A stretch of 8,367 bases of DNA, taken from assembly GCA_903904805.1 (NCBI GenBank), contig CAIVDX010000188.1:1-8367 (forward strand), read 5' to 3'. A program made the translations under genes and the position numbers. Within the stretch, counting starts at the first letter, position 1. Each line of letters starts with the position of its first letter. Below are positions 4,919 through 8,367 of the stretch, one piece after another. The stretch comes from an uncultured Rhodospirillales bacterium (GTDB taxonomy: Bacteria; Pseudomonadota; Alphaproteobacteria; Acetobacterales; Acetobacteraceae). The notes under the pieces were generated by a model. It had not been told where the DNA came from, searched no databases, and worked only from the letters and a program-made list of their open reading frames with translations.

Positions 4919-6970
4919 ATCCAGCCTGCCCTTCGCCAGAACGACACCAACGCCGGCGAGCGCACCGCACTGCGCCTGCGGCTGATCGGGCAGATGGAAG
5001 CCTGGACGGTGAATTCGGATTCCGTCCTGCCCACCGGCCGCAAGACCCGTGCGCTGCTCGCCGTCGTTGCGATGTCCGCCCCGCGTCCGGTGTTGCGCGC
5101 CCGCCTGGCCGAAATGCTCTGGAGCCGCCGGCCGGAAGATCTCGCCCGCGCGTCATTGCGGCAGGAGATTCACCGGCTGCAGGAGGCGCTGGCCCCCGTT
5201 GGCCTGCCCATCCTCTCCATCTCGCGCGACCAGATCGGCATCCTGCCCGGCACCGTCTGGACCGACGTTGAGGAGGTGCAGCGCGCCACCACCGCGCACC
5301 CGGCCTCGTTGGCGCTGATGGATGGCGATCTGCTCGAAGGGCTCGATGGCGTGGACCCCGGCTTCGATGGCTGGCTGGTCACCGAGCGCGAGCGCCTGCG
5401 CGACCGCGCGCGCGATGTCGCCGAGGCGCTGTTGCGCGCCCAGGTCGAACCCGAACAGGCCATCCCCGTCGCCAACCAACTGCTCGGCATCGACCGCAGC
5501 CACGAGGGCGCCTGGCGCGCGCTCATGGCCGCCCATGCCGCCCGCGGCGAGCGCGGTATGGCGATCCAGGCCTTCGAGCGCTGTCGCGCCGCGCTGGCCG
5601 ACCTTTTGGACGCCACGCCGTCGGCCGAAACCAACAAGCTGCTGGGCGAAATCCGCGCCGGTCGGCTTGGCCAGCCCAGCGTGTCCTCCGGCACGACGCC
5701 CACCCCGCCCGAGCCGCGACCGGCCGGCCAGCGCGGCGGCGCGCGCGTTGGCGTGCTTCCGTTGCAACTCGTCGGCACCTCGGCAGCCGAGGCGCATCTG
5801 GGTCAGGGCCTCGCCGAGGAGATCACCGCGGCGCTCGCGCGCTTCCGCTGGATGTTTCTGGTCAGCTCCACCTCGCTCGCCCGCTACGCCGAGCAATCAC
5901 GTGATGAGACCGCCATCCGCCGCACCTTCGGCATCGATTTCCTGCTCGACGGAACGGTGCAACGTGTCGGCGACCGGCTGCGCATCACCACGCGTCTGCT
6001 GCATCTGCGCGGCGGCAATCAGGTTGTCTGGGCCCGCCGCTTCGACCGCGAGGCGGCCGACCTGCTCAGCCTGCAGGACGAGATCGCCGCCGAGGTGGTC
6101 GCCCAGATCGACCCGGAAATCCTGCTGATCGAGGGCCGCCGCGCCAGCCAGCGCCCCGCGCAGGACGCCACCGCCTACGACCTGGTGCTGCGCGCCATCC
6201 CGCTCATCAGCCGGCTGGAGCGCGAGGCTTTCCTGCAGGGCGGCGAGTTCCTCGCCCGCGCCACCCGGCTGGAGCCTGACAACGCCGCGGCCCATGCCTG
6301 GCGGGCCTATTGGCAGATGTTCCAGGTCGGCCAGGGCTGGGCCGACGATGCGGCCGCCGCCATGCATGACGCTGGGCTGTCAGCCGAGCGCGCCGTGCGG
6401 CTGGATGGCCAGGATGCCCGCGCTCTGTCGATTGCCGGCCATGTCCGCGCATTCCTGCACCGCCGGGTGGCCGAAGCGATGACGCTGCATGAGCGCGCAT
6501 TGTCCGCCAACCCGAACATGGCGATGGCCTGGGCGCTGTCCGCCTTCGCGCTGCTCTATCTGGGGGAGGTGGCCGAGGCAGAGCGTCGGCTGGCTCGCTA
6601 CAAGCAGCTCTCGCCGCTCGACCCGCACGCCTTCTTCTATGATGGCGGCTTCATCCTCGCCGCCCTGCTGAAGGGCGACTTCGCCGGCGCGGTGGCGGCC
6701 GGGCGCGGGGTGAGCGAGATGAACCCGTCCTTCTCGGCTGTCTGCAAACCCTATCTCGCCGCCCTTGGCCATCTCGGCGCCACCGGCGAGCAGGGCGTGA
6801 AGGAGGAGACCGCGCGCGTGCGCGCCCGCCTGTTGGCCATCGAGCCCGGCTTTTCCATCCGCCGCTTCATGGACACCGCCCCGTTCTCGCGCGCCGAGCA
6901 TGTCACCCTCTATGCCCAGGGCCTGCGCCTGGCGGAACTCGCCGAGGATGGTGAGGAACTGGTGGACTAG
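4919..6970 (+). CDS. BTAD/SARP-type regulator with TolB-like and TPR regions
   Basis: Probable transcriptional regulator. The first ATG is at 4994 (658 residues; numbering below uses it). The frame is open back to a TGA at 4901, and the 25 codons before 4994 include LRLRLIGQMEAW, which looks like the first strand of the SARP winged helix. That suggests a start at the ATC at 4919 (683 residues), behind a good GGAG, or at a CTG (4970, 4976 or 4982). A winged-helix-like region covers about 15-66 (GRKTRALLAVVAM, ASLRQEIHRLQEAL). The helical BTAD domain runs 91-222, then a Pro/Gly-rich linker 229-250. A TolB/FlgO-like domain covers 252-374 (RVGVLPL, GLAEEITAAL, FLLDGTVQRVGDRLRI), followed by TPR-like helices about 412-585. 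No membrane segment is seen. A dioxygenase gene begins 1 base after the TAG, suggesting it is the target or partner. gshA ends 31 bases upstream. Ligand and target genes are unknown. Confidence 0.85.
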   Translation: MQPALRQNDTNAGERTALRLRLIGQMEAWTVNSDSVLPTGRKTRALLAVVAMSAPRPVLRARLAEMLWSRRPEDLARASLRQEIHRLQEALAPVGLPILSISRDQIGILPGTVWTDVEEVQRATTAHPASLALMDGDLLEGLDGVDPGFDGWLVTERERLRDRARDVAEALLRAQVEPEQAIPVANQLLGIDRSHEGAWRALMAAHAARGERGMAIQAFERCRAALADLLDATPSAETNKLLGEIRAGRLGQPSVSSGTTPTPPEPRPAGQRGGARVGVLPLQLVGTSAAEAHLGQGLAEEITAALARFRWMFLVSSTSLARYAEQSRDETAIRRTFGIDFLLDGTVQRVGDRLRITTRLLHLRGGNQVVWARRFDREAADLLSLQDEIAAEVVAQIDPEILLIEGRRASQRPAQDATAYDLVLRAIPLISRLEREAFLQGGEFLARATRLEPDNAAAHAWRAYWQMFQVGQGWADDAAAAMHDAGLSAERAVRLDGQDARALSIAGHVRAFLHRRVAEAMTLHERALSANPNMAMAWALSAFALLYLGEVAEAERRLARYKQLSPLDPHAFFYDGGFILAALLKGDFAGAVAAGRGVSEMNPSFSAVCKPYLAALGHLGATGEQGVKEETARVRARLLAIEPGFSIRRFMDTAPFSRAEHVTLYAQGLRLAELAEDGEELVD

Positions 6971-6971
6971 A

Positions 6972-7358
6972 ATGACCGAGATCGCGAGCTATCACGCCCA
7001 TATCTACTACAGCCCGGCCACCCGCCCGATCGCCGAAGGTCTGCGTGAGCAGATCGCCGCGCGCTTTTCCGTGCAACTCGGGCGCTGGCACGACCGTCCG
7101 GTGGGCCCGCATGCCACCAGCATGTATCAGGTCGCCTTCGCCGCCGAACTGTTCCCTACGTTGGTGCCCTGGCTGATGATGCACCGCCAGGGTTTGACCG
7201 TTCTGGTCCACCCGAACAGCGGCGAGCCGTACAACGATCATCTGCACAACGCCCTCTGGCTCGGAGCGGTCCTGCCAATCACCGCCGATCAGCTGCCACG
7301 GGCCGAGGCGCCGTCGGCGATTGTGCCGAATACGCAAGGCGCCGCTGAGCGCCTTTAG
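6972..7358 (+). CDS. DOPA 4,5-dioxygenase family protein
   Basis: A 128-residue protein of the small Amanita-type DOPA dioxygenase family (aromatic ring-cleaving dioxygenase), unrelated to the LigB-type enzymes. Members cleave catechols such as L-DOPA next to a hydroxyl group using ferrous iron. The family pattern is clear: YHAHIYY (7-13), RWHDRPVGPHATSMYQV (39-55) and LTVLVHPNSGEPYNDHLHNA (75-94). The candidate metal or acid-base histidines are His8, His10, His40, His47, His80, His90 and His92. Length is normal. The ATG lies 1 base after the regulator's TAG, with GAGGAACTGGTGG in the preceding codons as ribosome binding site, so it is probably translationally coupled. The open frame reaches back to 6900, but homology begins at MTEIASYHAHIYY. 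Its stop overlaps the stop of the convergent fzlA-like gene. The physiological substrate is unknown; a catechol is an inference from the family. Confidence 0.88.
   Translation: MTEIASYHAHIYYSPATRPIAEGLREQIAARFSVQLGRWHDRPVGPHATSMYQVAFAAELFPTLVPWLMMHRQGLTVLVHPNSGEPYNDHLHNALWLGAVLPITADQLPRAEAPSAIVPNTQGAAERL
7336..7355. terminator. Stem-loop at the convergent gene junction, possibly a bidirectional terminator
   Basis: AAGGCGC (7336-7342) and GCGCCTT (7349-7355) form a perfect 7-base stem with a 6-base loop CGCTGA. It lies inside the last codons of the dioxygenase and directly after the stop of the convergent fzlA-like gene. It is GC-rich with A/T at the base, as in intrinsic terminators, but neither side has a strong T-run (TAGAAATC on the plus strand, GCGTATTC on the minus strand). 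Termination in either direction is plausible, not shown. Confidence 0.4.
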
Positions 7359-8023
7359 AAATCCAAATCGGCGTAATGCGCTGGCGGCTCGATGCCGGGC
7401 ACCCGGTCCGCCAGCAGCGCGCGGAAGCTCAACCGGGATTTGATGCGCGCATACCATTCCTTCGCGGCCGGTGAGACAGACCAATCAACGTCGCCGCCAT
7501 AGTCCAGCACCGACAGATGTGCGGCGGCCGCGAAGTCCGCCAGCGTCCAGTCTCCGCCGGCCAGGCAGCGGCGGGTTTCGGCGATCCAGCCGAGATACTC
7601 CAGATGGCCACGCAGATTGGCGTAACCGGCGCGCAACGAGGCGGCGTCTGGGTTGCCGCGTCCACTCATGCGCTTGAAGATCTTTTCGCCATAGAGCGGG
7701 CGCGTGACGTCGCGGGCGAACACGCCGTCGAACCAGGCAACCAGGCGCCGCACCTCCACACGCTCGGTCACGCTGCGGCCGAGCATTGGCGTGTCGGGAT
7801 ACATTTCCTCGAGATATTCACAGATCACGCCGGAATCGGGCACGATCAGCCCGTTCTCGTCCACCAGCGTGGGCACGGTGCCGGCGGGGTTGAGGCGCTG
7901 ATATTCCTCGCGCCGGTCCCACACCCGCTCCGTGCGCAGTTCGAACGCCAGACGCTTCTCGGCCAGCACAAGGCGAACCTTGCGACTATAGGGCGACAAC
8001 GGAAGATGATGCAGGACGCGCAT
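7355..8023 (-). CDS. fzlA: GST-fold protein, probable FtsZ-binding protein FzlA
   Basis: A 222-residue glutathione S-transferase-like protein. The thioredoxin-like N-terminal domain shows LHHLPLSPYSRKVRLVLAEK (4-23), the cis-Pro segment AGTVPTLVDENG (47-58) and PDSGVICEYLEEMYP (62-76). The all-helical C-terminal domain shows RRLVAWFDGVFARDV (92-106) and DWTLADFAAAAHLSVLDY (158-175). The remarkably specific tail, IKSRLSFRALLADRVPG (194-210) ending in YADLDF, matches my memory of alphaproteobacterial FzlA. FzlA binds FtsZ filaments and is needed for constriction in Caulobacter; it has no established transferase role. Trp35 and the acidic C-terminus fall where FtsZ-binding residues were mapped. 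A generic GST is the alternative. The ATG at 8023 has no Shine-Dalgarno sequence, and a possible promoter ends very close to it. It is preceded by gltB in the same direction, with a stem-loop between. Confidence 0.82.
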   Translation of the reverse strand: MRVLHHLPLSPYSRKVRLVLAEKRLAFELRTERVWDRREEYQRLNPAGTVPTLVDENGLIVPDSGVICEYLEEMYPDTPMLGRSVTERVEVRRLVAWFDGVFARDVTRPLYGEKIFKRMSGRGNPDAASLRAGYANLRGHLEYLGWIAETRRCLAGGDWTLADFAAAAHLSVLDYGGDVDWSVSPAAKEWYARIKSRLSFRALLADRVPGIEPPAHYADLDF

Positions 8024-8031
8024 AGCCCGTG

Positions 8032-8059
8032 CTTATCGCATGGTTTGCCGCGTCGCCAA
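8032..8059 (-). promoter_or_regulatory. Candidate promoter of the fzlA-like gene, giving a near-leaderless mRNA
   Basis: On the minus strand TTGGCG (8059-8054) and GATAAG (8037-8032) are separated by 16 bases, each matching four of six sigma-70 consensus bases. Transcription would begin about 2-3 bases before the ATG at 8023. This would fit the lack of a Shine-Dalgarno sequence. The match is modest. Confidence 0.3.
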
Positions 8060-8068
8060 GATAGGACT

Positions 8069-8108
8069 GGCCGGATTTCGCACCGATCCTGCCGGCGCGA
8101 ATCCGGCC
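8069..8108 (-). terminator. Stem-loop downstream of gltB
   Basis: GGCCGGATT (8069-8077) and AATCCGGCC (8100-8108) are perfect inverted copies. The stem extends with CGC (8079-8081) against GCG (8097-8099) if T8078 bulges. It begins 10 bases after the gltB stop on the minus strand, in the 95-base gap before fzlA. After the stem the minus strand reads AGTCCTATCTTGG, without a proper U-run. It may be an intrinsic-like terminator or a 3'-end stabilising hairpin. The rest of the gap shows only the candidate fzlA promoter. Confidence 0.45.
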
Positions 8109-8118
8109 CTTGTTTCGA

Positions 8119-8367
8119 TCAGGCGCGCTTGGCTTCCTCCAGTGCGGGCAGCGGTGAGGGCAGGTACTTCACATATTCCTTCGGCACAACGAACCAGACG
8201 CGCTTGATGGTGGCTTCCCATTCATGAAGCAACATGGCGGCGTAGCGGCTGTCGGTCTCGGCGACGTGGCGTGTGATGAGATCCTTCAGCACGCCTTCCC
8301 AATGGCCTTCCGGCACGCGCTGGATCGTTAGCGTGTCCGGGTTCAACCGATGGCGGAACATGCCGTC
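8119..8367 (-). CDS. gltB: Glutamate synthase large subunit, C-terminal end only
   Basis: The last 82 residues of a protein entering from the right edge. The sequence reads DGMFRHRLNPDTLTIQRV, then WEGVLKDLITRHVAETDSRY, AAMLLHEWEATIKRVWFVVP and KEYVKYL. This matches the end of the large (alpha) chain of NADPH glutamate synthase, where a GltB-type beta-helix domain is followed by a short helical tail of pattern LI-RH--TGS--A--IL--WE----F--V-P-DY. The enzyme makes glutamate from glutamine and 2-oxoglutarate with the small subunit GltD, which is not seen here. The stop is TGA at 8121-8119. Only the tail is visible, so the amidotransferase and FMN/iron-sulfur domains cannot be checked. Confidence 0.8.
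   Translation of the reverse strand, partial: DGMFRHRLNPDTLTIQRVPEGHWEGVLKDLITRHVAETDSRYAAMLLHEWEATIKRVWFVVPKEYVKYLPSPLPALEEAKRA

Noticed and set aside
5153..5896. 247-residue minus-strand frame opposite the regulator
   Set aside because: Gly/Ala/Arg-rich mirror frame of the BTAD and TolB-like coding sequence, with no motif of its own.
6900..6971. 24-residue N-terminal extension of the dioxygenase
   Set aside because: It overlaps the regulator's last codons in another frame and has no family similarity; the family starts near MTEIASYHAHIYY.
1..8367. tRNA, rRNA, CRISPR array, insertion sequence, prophage or attachment site
   Set aside because: I looked for clover-leaf arms, regularly spaced direct repeats, terminal inverted repeats and transposase or integrase motifs and saw none.

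Overview
The window is GC-rich (roughly two thirds G+C by eye) chromosomal DNA, most likely from an alphaproteobacterium, and I infer Acetobacteraceae or a close Rhodospirillales relative. The evidence is the divergent ubiA / rsmE-gshA arrangement, a plant-type (alphaproteobacterial) glutamate-cysteine ligase, a GST-fold protein that looks like the FtsZ-binding protein FzlA, a METTL20-like protein methyltransferase, and the absence of any phage, transposon or plasmid signature. Coding density is very high: the longest gap between genes is 133 bases, and several neighbours overlap or nearly abut.

Layout. Bases 1-2745 are read on the minus strand. In transcription order they hold ubiA, a METTL20-like methyltransferase overlapping ubiA by 4 bases, a 133-base spacer with a three-armed inverted repeat, then a NitT/TauT-type ABC ATPase and the N-terminal part of its permease, again overlapping by 4 bases. 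Only 21 bases separate the ubiA start from the divergent rsmE start. Bases 2767-7358 are read on the plus strand: rsmE, gshA, a BTAD/SARP-type regulator with TolB-like and TPR regions, and a small DOPA 4,5-dioxygenase-family gene that starts 1 base after the regulator's stop. Bases 7355-8367 return to the minus strand: the 3' end of gltB, a stem-loop, and the fzlA-like gene, whose stop codon overlaps the dioxygenase stop head-on.

How the genes relate. Most are housekeeping: ubiquinone synthesis (UbiA), 16S rRNA methylation (RsmE), glutathione synthesis (GshA), ammonia assimilation (GltB) and division (FzlA-like). The methyltransferase coupled to ubiA may modify the beta subunit of electron-transfer flavoprotein, whose electrons end in the ubiquinone pool. 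The accessory part is the regulator-dioxygenase pair, whose spacing suggests translational coupling and a shared role, and the ABC transporter of unknown substrate.

I do not see a wholly new multi-gene system. The points most worth checking are: the regulator's reading frame, which carries conserved-looking N-terminal sequence upstream of the first ATG with no ATG, GTG or TTG to start it but a good ribosome binding site placed before an ATC codon; the regulator-dioxygenase coupling; the mutually exclusive hairpins at the methyltransferase stop codon; and the hairpin at the convergent stop-codon overlap.
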